Origin: Poa pratensis
Taxonomy: Eukaryota; Streptophyta; Magnoliopsida; Poales; Poaceae
Length of the DNA: 64,000 nt
Reading direction: 5' to 3'
NCBI GenBank assembly: GCA_947311845.1
Contig: CAMZMU010000059.1
Coordinates: 57,448,444-57,512,443 of the forward strand
Part shown: positions 45,681 to 55,617 of the stretch, one piece after another
Layout: every line of letters begins with the position of its first letter
Numbering within the stretch: the first letter of the stretch is position 1
The notes under the pieces: generated by a model
Told to the model about the DNA's origin: nothing
The model's database searches: none
Seen by the model: only the letters and a program-made list of their open reading frames with translations
Position numbers and translations under genes: made by a program

Positions 45681-46412
45681 CTTGCTTTCTGACCCAGAAA
45701 AAAGCATCACCATAATCTCTACTTCTATTAAACAAGCAAACATATTCATTCCTAAATCCACCCAGCCTAACGTACCCAGAATAAAACGGACCTATTACAG
45801 CCTCACGATCCAGCCCACCAATTGGGATCTAACCATCCATATAACAGCCAACCCGCACCATGTGTACACTTAGCAAATAAAGGGAGCGGACAAAAACTCT
45901 GCCATCCGCGTACGAAACCACAATCAACGGAAAAAAAAGTCCGCTCTAGCCACGTCAAAGAAATCTCCAAAATTAGCGGCAACCAATTCAATTTGTCCCC
46001 TACGTTCATAGCTGCCATCCAGGCAACCACTGCCCTGTCAGACACACAATTTGTGGCCTAGCAATGGGAGATGAATTCGTACCTGGATTTCAGCCAATGC
46101 CCTGTCGCAAGCCACATGCTTTTAGTACACTTCAAATCTGAATGATTTAGTTCAATGGACCACAGACATGGATGTACCTGGATGTATGTTCCTGTCGCAA
46201 GGGAATCAGACTGTCCATGTACCTACGAGATGAAACAACACAATTTAAACTATGTGCTGGCTGATTTCGTATCTGGTTATGCTGAACTGATCTAAATGCA
46301 GTATATATAGCAAAGTGTATTAGCATATACACAAAAATATGCAGAAAGATTCCCAATTAGGATAATTGTATAACACTATTGGCACGGCTACTATTCACTA
46401 TAACATATAATC
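45681..46412. other. unassigned intergenic sequence
   Basis: No domain, terminal repeat or gene was seen. Confidence 0.35.
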
Positions 46413-46424
46413 AATAAGACCTCA

Positions 46425-46917
46425 ATTGTGATCAACATGTGGAAACCATCAATCATCTAGTGGTTGGTTGTGTTTATAGCAGAGGTTTGGGGAAAGGTAT
46501 TTCAGATGATGAACACGCCTGAATTCACACCGTCCGGGGACGTTTCTTTGCTGGATTGGGGCTCGCTGACGGCAATCACCAAGAGACGTCGAGACATCCA
46601 TACCTGGATCGAGATGGTGTGTTGGGAGATTTGGAAGCATAGGAATTCGGTGGTCTTTGATGGAGCTCGACCATCGGTGGAGGCGATGCTGCGGCAAGTC
46701 AGGGATGAAGCTGAGGCTTGGTTTTCTGCAGGGCTGCTACGGGATGGACAGAATGAATTTCTGTTGGCTAGCAGTAGGTGGGTTAGAGCGGAGTAAGCAG
46801 TGTGAGTTGTGTGATGTGGTGTTTGGCCGCTTTCTAGCCGAGCCAACGTTGTAATGGCTTCTTTGCCACTTCTCCTTTCAATATATGATACGCAGACTAC
46901 TGCGTATTCTAGAAAAA
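46425..46917 (+). mobile_element. 5'-truncated LINE with 12-bp target duplication
   Basis: Encodes only an ORF2 C-terminus (IHTWIEMVCWEIWKHRNSVV, GARPSVEAMLRQVRDE), followed by a 3' untranslated region ending GTATTCTAGAAAAAA. AATAAGACCTCA flanks it at 46413-46424 and 46918-46929, the mark of LINE insertion. Confidence 0.85.
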
Positions 46918-46929
46918 AATAAGACCTCA

Positions 46930-47285
46930 TTGGATCAATTGATAAACAAGCAGACTACTTTACTGAACTCTATTGTTTCACGTGGGTGTAAAGAGTGTAC
47001 AACCATTATGCTATCAGATAAAATTGCAGAAACTGCAAAAGAGCATGTATGAACTGCAGACAGTCATACACATTGAACAACAATCTTCTACCTTAGGTTG
47101 CCTTTTCCCTAATCAAGCATATTTGAAAGGTCTTGGGGAGATGCCAGAATTGGGGTATCAATAATTAAAGCTCTTGTACAGTAAACGTGAGAGACAGAGA
47201 AGTTTTAAGTATTGACTCTTGAGTTGGACTTGTACGACTTGGGGGTTAATGTTTACTTGTAGCCTAGCTAACATATTATATCAGG
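46930..47285. other. unassigned intergenic sequence
   Basis: No gene or element was seen. Confidence 0.35.
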
Positions 47286-47386
47286 TGGCTGGCATGTACT
47301 AGATGGTAAAGATAATAACAACAATTGACATGAGATCTAATTGATAGCTGGCATGTACTAGATGGTAAAGATAATAACAACAATGA
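47286..47386 (+). repeat. short tandem duplication (~59-bp unit)
   Basis: GCTGGCATGTACTAGATGG then TAAAGATAATAACAACAAT occurs at 47288-47325 and again at about 47347-47384. Confidence 0.85.
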
Positions 47387-48377
47387 TAAATAACTCAGCT
47401 TTCACAAGAGCACTGGTCTATGGATAACAAACAGAAGTGCATGCGACTTACAGCTGAAGCTTTTCTCAGCAAGCGACTCGCAACCTTATACTAATTTAGA
47501 AGAGAAATAGCAAGCGACTCTCTGCTATTCAGAGCTGCATGTATTTCACAATGATGTTTAAGATTCATCTATTGTTGTTCATTTTTTTCTCCATGTTTTA
47601 ATACATGTATAACCAACCTTCTGTCTTGTATATATTTGAGCAGTAGTGAATAATAAACAGCAGGAAGAAGCAGATCATTCGCTATAATCAATAGGACCTC
47701 ACTTCACTGGATGAATTGATAAACAAGCAGAATATAAAAGTAGACACAGATGAGCACTTGTGAAATCATACCTTGTTGTCATGTGCCTGACACCAAAGAT
47801 TGAAAACAAGCTCACGGGTCTGGTCATCCTACGCCTCAAACTGTCAGTGGTGGAGACAATCAGGTCACGGTGTCCAGCAGCATCAATGACTTTCATCTTG
47901 GTCATAAACATAGCTTTCAAATCTAGAAACAAACAAGATGTACTAGAGTAAAAAATTCAGGTACGATATAACAATGTTCAAAACAGAAGAATGAAAGTAG
48001 CAGAGAGTTTGAGGCGTAGAAGAGAGCGCGGCACACAACTAGCAGAGAGTAGTGCTCCCCTGTATAGTGTGCGGACCCCAAATTAATCAGGTCACATCAA
48101 ATTCTCTCACAGAAAACCGATAAGAGTGAGTGCCCGAATGAAGATGAGCCAAATCTCGAGGGTCTTGTCGCGCGACAAGACGGCGACCAGGAGGCGCAGG
48201 CAGGGGGAGGCGCCGGCTTATCTGTGTGGCACGCGATTGCCACGGACGCTGACCCGGTTGAGACGAGACGAGATTCCTCCATCGGCGCGGGTCGGCCCGC
48301 GAGCATGCCGAGCTCGGGCGACCGATTCGACGACGAGGGGCGTGCGTGACCTCGCGACGACGAGGTATAGAGAGAGA
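47387..48377. other. unassigned intergenic sequence
   Basis: Holds a degraded second copy of the 46425 LINE target region at 47677-47730. GC-rich sequence at 48120-48370 has frames on both strands with no recognised domain. Confidence 0.4.
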
Positions 48378-48808
48378 GTAAATGGCATCGGCGGTCACAC
48401 AACTCGTCCGCTATGTGCACTTAAGTCACACAACTGGAGAACGTGATTTTTTGGTCACACAACTGGACTTTTGGTGCACGCATGTCACAAACCCCACATG
48501 TCAGTCCGTTTTCCGTTGCAGGAGTGCTGACGTGGACACGTAATTTTGTAGAAAACCCCCTGTATTTTTGGACATTTCACAACAAAAAAAATTGGGTCCA
48601 ATTACAGGGGGTTTTTGCGAGATGTCCAAAAATATAGGGGGTTTTCTGCAAAATTACGTGCACTCCTGCAACGGAAACAGACTGACATGTGGGGTTTGTG
48701 ACCTGCGTGCACCAAAAGTCCAGTTGTGTGACCAAAAAATCGCGTTCTCCAGTTGTGTAATTTAAGTGCACATAGCGGACGAGTTGTGTGACCGCAAATG
48801 CCATTTAC
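48378..48808. mobile_element. long-armed foldback MITE (Mutator-like)
   Basis: Two arms of about 200 bases (48378-48580 and 48610-48808) are inverted copies, with ends GTAAATGGCAT and ATGCCATTTAC and shared blocks such as GGTCACACAACTCGTCCGCT. The flanks are AGAGAGAGA and TCAGAGAGAGA, so a ~9-base target duplication is possible but obscured by the GA repeat. No transposase. The single strand would form a near-complete hairpin. Confidence 0.85.
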
Positions 48809-49540
48809 TCAGAGAGAGAGAGTGTGTGTGACGAGAATAGGGAGAGATTTGAGTTTGACTCAGAGTGGAGTGTGGGCAGCGTGTCCTTTTTTTTTTTCCT
48901 TTTTCGATCTATGTGTTCCGAGTACTTAGGTAGGATTTTTGTATTGATTTTTTATTCCCTCATGATAATTTTGAATATTTCTATAAGAAAGAGTATTAAG
49001 ATTTTCTGCATATTTTTTATTGAATCTATTCAAACATGTAATCAGGCAGGTCACCTTCTGGATGCTAAATTTTACATACTACTTGTTTTTTCAACTATCG
49101 CTTCAAACTCGTGTCGAAATGCAATTGTGCAATTATTTTGTGCTTTTTAAGTGATTCAACACATTGTATGTTGTTCGCACATACTTATACGGTTTAGTCA
49201 TAAATTTATAGATGTCGTAAAAAAACTCACTAAAGTAAAAACAAGATTTATATTTTTGAGATGTGTGTTGCACGTGTGCACGGCTACTAGTGTAGCGCAA
49301 AAGGACATCTTGTTAACAGACAAAGTGGTTTTTGGAATGCGCTTTGCCGGCAGCACCTGTGAAAAAGTCAGACCTCCAGAATGCAGTCAAAATAACGTCT
49401 CACGGTTTGTTCGCGCTAGGACATCAAACTTTTTAAAATCTTGGGAACCTATCTTGCACAAAATTAAAATATCTGAAAACCCCCATCGAGTTACATCTCT
49501 AAACCCAAAGAGAAGCCACATGAATCGAACCATCTTCACT
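48809..49540. other. unassigned intergenic sequence
   Basis: A GA-repeat follows the MITE. The rest is AT-rich without a recognised gene. Confidence 0.35.
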
Positions 49541-50057
49541 GTGACAATGAAGCTTGGTCGTTCACCACCCAGAGATCCACCTCGCTCGCCGTCGGGTCGT
49601 CGATTACCTGCCTTCCGGAGGCGGGAGGGTGGGGAATCATCGATACACGGCCTGTTTATAGCGTAGGGTCGTCTAGGTTGCTTGCTGCGGCGCTGAGGAG
49701 GCGGCGGTGGCACAGCGTTCTGCGGCGGAGCTCTTCCTCTCTGGCGGCGGTGCTCTCCGGAGTTCCAAGGTGGAGTCTCTGCCTTCCCCGAGCACACAGG
49801 TTCTCGGATCTGTCGAGTTCGTTTTTTCCCTCACCGGCGTCGGCGTGTCGGTCGATCCGGAGCTCGTTGTTTAATAAGGAGGAGGTGATGTTAAGGTACA
49901 ATGGGAAAAGGGACAGACCACGTCAAGCCCCTAGCGAAATAACTAGGGTTTCACTTCTCCTTCGGCGTCGATCGCCCCCGTGAGTTTCGTTACGCTGGGA
50001 TTAAATTCCTTCCAACTGCTTCAGTCAGACGAGGTTGGCAAACCCCAGTAAAGCACC

Positions 50058-50966
50058 ATGGCGGACGCGAGTAGCCCTAGCCAAACGCAACCGGGGAAGG
50101 AGGACATGGAAGATCTTCTCAAAAGACTAGATCTTCAGGAGGAGGAAGAGGATGAATTCATCTGTGAAGAGGAGGTTAGTACACTGGAGATTCAAGCAAA
50201 GTGGTTGGCCATTGCAAATGTTCATACATCCAAGGGTTTTAGCCCTTCCGCTTTGTAGGCCGAGATGAGATCGGCGTGGAATCCGGCAAAACCGGTGAAG
50301 TGGAGAAGAATAGAAGATAACCTGTTTACGATTCAATTTGGATGGTTGGCAGATTGGAACACAGCCAGGAACAGTGGCCCTTGGTTGTTTCGAAAGCAGG
50401 CAGTGTTAATTGAGGAGTATGATGGGTTTACAAACCCAAGAACTATCGACTTGTCGAAGCTTGTTGTTTCGGCTCAGATTCTGAAACTCCAGGATAATTA
50501 CCTGAAGGAGGAGGTGATCAAGGGCATGTGCTGTAATATGGGGGAAATAACTGACGTTCAGATTCAGCTCCCTGCAGGTTATATTGGCGAGTTCGTTCGC
50601 TTCCGGGCTAGACTAGATATCAACAAGAAGTTAGTTTGGTTTGTTCCAATTAGCAGAGGAGGGAAAAGAGATTGGTACCAGATCAAATACGAAAATTTAC
50701 CGATCTTCTACTGGTATTGTGGGTTAATGGGACATTGGCATGAAGAATGTGGTACGGGAGAGCATGATAAATTCAAATTTGAGTGGGACGATTTCGTCTT
50801 AGCAGATGATGGACGCAGACGAGTTGGTGGTAGAGGAACTGGTCGTGGATCGGCCCGAGGAAGTGGTGGCTTCCCAACTGGAAGAGGATTTGGTAGAGGT
50901 ATGAATAGAGGCCCTAATGACTATGATCCCGATCACAATGGTGGTCTCTCAGAGCATGTTAGTTAG
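50058..50966 (+). pseudogene. LINE ORF1: DUF4283-type RNA-binding protein with zinc knuckle
   Basis: Nucleic-acid-binding gag-like protein of plant L1 elements. The frame begins MADASSPSQTQPGKEDMEDL and reads through an acidic segment into a DUF4283-like domain (WLAIANVHTSKGFSPSAL). A stop at 50256-50258 splits it, after which the same frame continues with MRSAWNPAKPVKWRRIEDNL and IGEFVRFRARLDINKKLVWF. The zinc knuckle reads YWYCGLMGHWHEEC, lacking the first Cys. An Arg/Gly-rich tail follows (RRVGGRGTGRGSARGSGG) to the stop at 50966. Confidence 0.8.
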
Positions 50967-51328
50967 AGATGGAATAGTATGCACCAAACAGGGAATATCT
51001 TTGCAAATATCCCAAATAATGGTTTGATAAAGGATACTGCTATGGCGGATGAAGCACCTTCAGCAAGGAAGAGGTTGGCGACTGATTCAACCTCGACAAA
51101 GAAGACTGAGGATCAATCCATGTTAGCGATTGTAGAAAAGAACCACACGTTTCAGCGATGGTTGGGCAAATTGAAAACTCTACTGAGGGAATTACTGATC
51201 CCCTTTTGATGCCACAGAAAAATCAAAATAAGAAGAAGTTGAAAGGGGCAGATAGTTCGTCTGGGTTGGATACTGAAAAAAACGACGCACGATCGGTGGC
51301 ACTCCTCGAGGGTGACCACCGGGCACAA

Positions 51329-51660
51329 TGAAACTTTTATTTCTGAACTGCCGGAGTTTGCGCAATGACCCGGCAATTCGATCAGTGCTGGATATCTAGC
51401 GTAAAAATGATCCTGATGTTATTTTCTTTTCGGAAACACACCTTGATTCTTTCCCTGCTGAATGCCTGAGAAGATGCATGAAGATGGATAGGAAATTTGT
51501 CGGTCCAAGTGATGGTAGAAAAGGCAGATTGTTGCTTCTTTGGAAATGGGAAATAGATGTTGTTCAGTTAGGCTTAGATCCTATGTTTATTGATGTTAAG
51601 ATTAAAGATGGAAGCAATAGTTAGCGTTTACTGGCATGTATGGGGAATTTCGATGGGAGG
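51329..51660 (+). pseudogene. LINE ORF2 N-terminal endonuclease fragment
   Basis: Starts MKLLFLNCRSLRNDPAIRSV near 51329, then DPDVIFFSETHLDSFPAECL, the N-terminal pattern of apurinic-type LINE endonucleases (Asn in LNC, Glu in SETHL). It has an in-frame stop in DI*RKN and another after GSNS. Confidence 0.75.
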
Positions 51661-51720
51661 ATAAGTACAAAACGTGGGACATGATGCGTCGGCTGCATCA
51701 AACTGAAAACCTCCCTTGGA

Positions 51721-52040
51721 TGTTATATTTTTCCTATTATTTACCTCTCGAAAATGATAAACTAACATTTTTAACTTAAAAATATTATTTTAATATACAT
51801 TATTCAACATTACTGTAAAACCAAGGCATATGCACAGGAAGAGCTAAAAAATATGAAATTTTGTTATAAATCTTGGTTTGGTTAAGCCAAAGTAGACACT
51901 TAACATCTAATTTTGAAAACAATTATGAGGCTACCATTTAAGATGATCATATTGGCTTGTCCAGATTAATTTAAGCTTATATAACCATCATAAGACTCAA
52001 TCCCAATAAATGTAGTCGCTTAACGTTGCGGTCCGTTGTA
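51721..52040. other. AT-rich unassigned sequence
   Basis: No coding pattern. It may be intron-like or decayed element sequence. Confidence 0.3.
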
Positions 52041-52044
52041 GGTC

Positions 52045-52680
52045 AAGTCTACCACTAAAGCAGAATACATGGCTTTTGCTGAAACATGTAAATAATCGGT
52101 TTGGTTGAAATATTTGTTTGTAGAGCTTTGTGGAGATGATACTTACATTAACCTGTTTTGGGACAGTCCTAGTGCTATTTACCTTATTAAGTATCAGATG
52201 TTTCATGAGAGAACAAATCACATTGATGTCAAATATCATTATGTGCGTGATGTAGTTACACAAGTTAAGCTGAAGGTATGCAAGATAAGCACTCATGATA
52301 ATCCTGATGCTATGATGACACAGCCAGTTCATGTTGCTAAGTTTGAGGTTTGTTCAGTCTTAATTGGTATCACTGTTTAGGCCAAGAGGCTATTTGCCTC
52401 GAAAGTGTTTTTTTGTTGTTTTAGGGTGGAGGTTCTCATTCATGCTACAAGATGGAAATTTTTTAAAGTTGGAGTGTTATTTTGATGTGATCCAAATTCA
52501 TAAGATAAAGCTAAGTTCAGACGGAGCGGAGCGTGACCCGTCGCCGGAGGCTTCGGCCGAAGCGGTACGGGTTGTTGTCGAGTGGGACAACAACCGACCT
52601 AGGGTTACACCATTATATATAACTCTTGAAAGCCGTCAGTATGAGATAAATCAAAAGTTGTAAATCCCTGACATTTGTAA
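52045..52680 (+). mobile_element. Ty1/copia relic: RNase H C-terminus and LTR piece
   Basis: The frame around 52045-52340 encodes STTKAEYMAFAETCK, then LFVELCGDDTYINLFWDSPS, AIYLIKYQMFHERTNHIDVK and YHYVRDVV, the end of a copia RNase H (D and H positions present), with one stop. A GGTGGAG-type polypurine stretch lies at 52422. The sequence that follows, with TATATATA at 52615, is likely the start of a decayed 3' LTR. Confidence 0.7.
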
Positions 52681-52918
52681 CCTCACCTCATCATAGTGAA
52701 AATTTGCTGGCTGGCGCCCCTGATTTTTCTCTTCATTTGTTAGAAGGGTTTTCAACATTAAATCTCGTGTCCCTGTTATGTTGATCTTGCTTGCTTTTGT
52801 TCATCCTTTTATTTGCCTATCGATTGTAGCACTTATCGGGTTAAAAGTCGGCCATACTGGTAGATATATCAGTCTATGTTGGTGGATATGTGCGGAGACA
52901 ATATTTACGAGATGATAT

Positions 52919-53423
52919 GTTACATCTAGGGATGAAAATGGAACGGAAAATTTTATGCGGAAATGGAAACGAAAACGAAACAACATATTCCGGCGAAAAT
53001 TCCATTTTCGTTAATACGGAAATATCCGTTTTTGCTACGAGGTGCTTTCCACTTCTAGCAGGCCTAGTAATTATAACGAAAATATTAAGGCATAATCCAA
53101 GATATGAATACAAAATTAAAAAAAATCTAAACCAACCATATTATATAATCATGATATCTTATTATATGTTATTTCATTTTAGAAACTTGACAAATTTGTT
53201 GGTTTGATTGAATTTTCCTGCATTATGTAAGGAATCTCTTGGTTCCGGCAAAATCCGTTTTCTGTTTCGTGTCGGCGCCGTATTCGGTCTATATCTGTTT
53301 TCGGCAATATTTGTTTCGGAGGTTTTTATATTCGTTTCCGCTTTTGCAAAAAAAAAATTTAAAACAATTGTGGCACCACTCAATTCCGTCCGTATCCGCT
53401 CCGTTTTCATCCCTAGTTACATC
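52919..53423. mobile_element. hAT-type MITE with perfect 8-bp target duplication
   Basis: The element proper is 52927-53415 (489 bp). Inverted ends are TAGGGATGAAAA and TTTTCATCCCTA. GTTACATC flanks both sides (52919-52926 and 53416-53423). The 8-bp duplication is the hAT superfamily mark. The interior carries CGGAAA/TTCCG short repeats. No transposase. Confidence 0.88.
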
Positions 53424-53663
53424 CGTAGCGTTAAGCCTTAGTCGGCCATATCGGGTTTAATTTAAGTTCTTGATCTAAGGTTGTAACCGTGCACATTTTA
53501 CTAGCTGACAAAAAATGGTTCAAATAAAAGGAATATTTTAGGCATAACAAAAGATAAATGAGCTCATTGCCATGTTTCTTTTTATCTTTTTCAAAACGGA
53601 AATAACCACGTAGTGCACGCACGTGTGATCCAACCCAGCATACACCATCCAGCAATCGAAGCC
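53424..53663. other. short spacer between two MITEs
   Basis: No feature seen. Confidence 0.4.
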
Positions 53664-54220
53664 CTGCTGGTTAGGGGTGGATATCGAGCCAACTCGACTT
53701 AACTCGTAAATACTCGTTAGTTAATGAGCTAACTCAACTCAACTCGTTAACTAAACGAGCTCCAGACCCCAACTTGGCTCGACTCAATAAAAACTCGAGT
53801 TGGCTCATCAAACTCATTAAGCTCGATAATAAACGTTAATAACATATGCATATATAGCATTCGTAGTCCATATTATAGCATAAACTTAAATATTCAAACA
53901 TTTCTTAACAAATTATTGTCCATAGCTTAAAAATCAACAACGTGATAGAACATAACTGCTATATATAGTCTACATGGCTCTAGTGGCTATGCTCCCACGT
54001 AGGTATGGCCTAAGTATTCTTATGATTTTAGGCATATTACGAGCTACACGAGTTTAACGAGTACTCGTAACTCGACTCATTAAGCTCGTTTTCTTAATGA
54101 GCTATAAATGCCAGCTTGGCTCAACTCATATGTGTCCGAGTTCGAGCCGAGTTGAGCCGAGTTTTCGAGTACTCGTTAGGCTCACGAGTTTCGAGTTTAA
54201 TTTCCAACCCTACTGCTGGT
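53664..54220. mobile_element. second hAT-type MITE with perfect 8-bp target duplication
   Basis: The element proper is 53672-54212 (541 bp), with ends TAGGGGTGG and CCAACCCTA. CTGCTGGT flanks both sides (53664-53671 and 54213-54220). The interior is rich in ACTCG/CGAGT repeats. It is from a different family than the MITE 250 bp upstream. Confidence 0.88.
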
Positions 54221-54279
54221 CTATGAATCCGACCGACCAGCAGGGCTTTCCTTCCTTTGGTCAGTCTCGGACTCAGACC

Positions 54280-55292
54280 CACGCGCGTCGCTGACTTCTC
54301 TCTTCCCCCCCGCCGGCGAACCCGCCGCCCTGCTCCGCCGCCCGCCTCGCTCGCCGCCACCCCGCGCCATCTACTCCCCACCGCCCTCCCCCGCCGCCCA
54401 GAGGACCCGCGCCCGCACCGGACTCCTCCGCCCCAAACCCTAACCCTAGCTCCCAAGGTACGACGTCACATCACCCCCATTCCTCCTTCATTCCGCCCAA
54501 GCGCGCCGGTGCCCATTGGGATGGCCGGGGCCGTGGGTCGCTGCTGGCCAGGGCAGGCCCTGCTACTCCGGCGCTGTTGCTGTTTTAACTGGATATGCCC
54601 TGTGTATCTTAGTGTTACTTGGCATGCATTGCAGTTGCAGGCAGAATCGGGCTGTTAAGATTGGATATAGGTACATAGCCATTGACCTGTCCGAATGTCA
54701 GCTTAGCGCCTCTAGCGTTACTTGGTTTTAATTGCGACGCAGAATCAGGCTGTTAGAACCGGAGATAGATCACTGACCTGTCCGAGCCTCGGCTTAGTGC
54801 CTTCAGTGTCGGCTTAGCTTCACTGTTGCTTAGTTTTTAATTCAGATACTGTTGCTGCATGCATTGCAGGGGTAATTGGGCTGTTTTTCTTGGATGTTGA
54901 GACATACCCGCAAATGTGAGCCTAGCGCCTTCAGCATTACTTAGTTTTAACTGCGGTACTCTTGCTGGGCTGTTTACCATGGATGTACTAGATAGATACC
55001 CAAATGCACCATCCACTGCATATGTGTCCAACTCTTGTTAGTCTTGCTGATTATGCTTTGCCTTTTTTTGTTTATTTACATTTACACCTTGCCTTTCTGT
55101 CTTGTCTATTGTAGCTATTGCCTGTGCCGACTCCACGGGGAGATACCGCCGGGTTGCCGGCGCATCCTGCCTGTGTACCTGTGGCCACCCCTCTATTGAC
55201 CCAGTACTCCTTCGTCGCCGCCTTTGTCCTGGTCTCCGCGTCGCCAACTCCACCTGGGGCGCAAGCTTTTCCCCGCGTCTCTGCCACTCACC
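54280..55292 (+). other. leader region and probable 5'-UTR intron of the F-box gene
   Basis: C-rich sequence with AAACCCTAACCCTAG (54435-54450) resembles a grass transcription leader. A donor CCCAAG|GTACGACG at 54458 and acceptor TCTATTGTAG at 55114 would remove a 657-base intron, which holds degenerate repeats. Confidence 0.45.
54640..54970 (+). repeat. degenerate tandem repeats inside the leader intron
   Basis: About three imperfect units, each with GGGCTGTTA-like start, ACCTGTCC or similar, and a GCTTAGCGCC..TTACTTGGTTTTAA-like end (54700-54732, 54792-54842, 54911-54955). Confidence 0.6.
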
Positions 55293-55617
55293 ATGCTACC
55301 GGACGAACTTGTTGAGGAGATCTACCTCCGCCTCCCGCCGAACGAGCCCGACTGCCTCGTGCGCGCCTCCCTTGCCAGCAAGCTCTGGCTCGGCATCCTC
55401 ACCGGCCCAGATTCACCGCTCGCTACCGCGACTTCCATGGAGCTCCCCCAATGTTGGGCTTCTGCCCCCTATACAGCGACCTCAGGCAGCCCTACGTCTC
55501 AACCACCAGATTCCGCCCTCGCATCCCGAAGGACAAGGGCTGGGGCAGCTCTGAATACAGCGTGCATGACTGCCGCCATGGCCGGCTTCTCCTCAAGCGT
55601 GGTCACGACGAGCCAAC
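55293..55617 (+). pseudogene. F-box protein gene, 5' part, cut by an LTR insertion
   Basis: F-box proteins are substrate receptors of SCF ubiquitin ligases. The ATG at 55293 starts MLPDELVEEIYLRLPPNEPD and CLVRASLASKLWLGIL, a complete F-box (residues 1-40). A one-base loss near 55412 then shifts the frame. The next frame continues with the family-typical ARYRDFHGAPPMLGFCPLYS and WGSSEYSVHDCRHGRLLLKR. At 55617 the coding stops because the copia-like LTR begins; the rest would lie beyond the window. The gene cannot make its full product, whatever the status of the frameshift. Confidence 0.8.

Larger units (their letters stand above)
49550..51720 (+). mobile_element. LINE 5' portion: leader, ORF1 and start of ORF2
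   Basis: The GC-rich 5' untranslated region (about 49550-50057) leads to ORF1 (50058-50966), then a spacer and the N-terminus of an ORF2 endonuclease, which breaks off at about 51720 after TENLPW. Normal LINE copies lose the 5' end. This one keeps the 5' end and lacks everything downstream, so it was cut by deletion or rearrangement. The left boundary is approximate. Confidence 0.75.

Noticed and set aside
47699..47932. Minus-strand peptide VIDAAGHRDLIVSTT resembling the elongation-factor 1-alpha G-domain phrase
   Set aside because: The match is limited to a few residues; no other GTPase motif is nearby.
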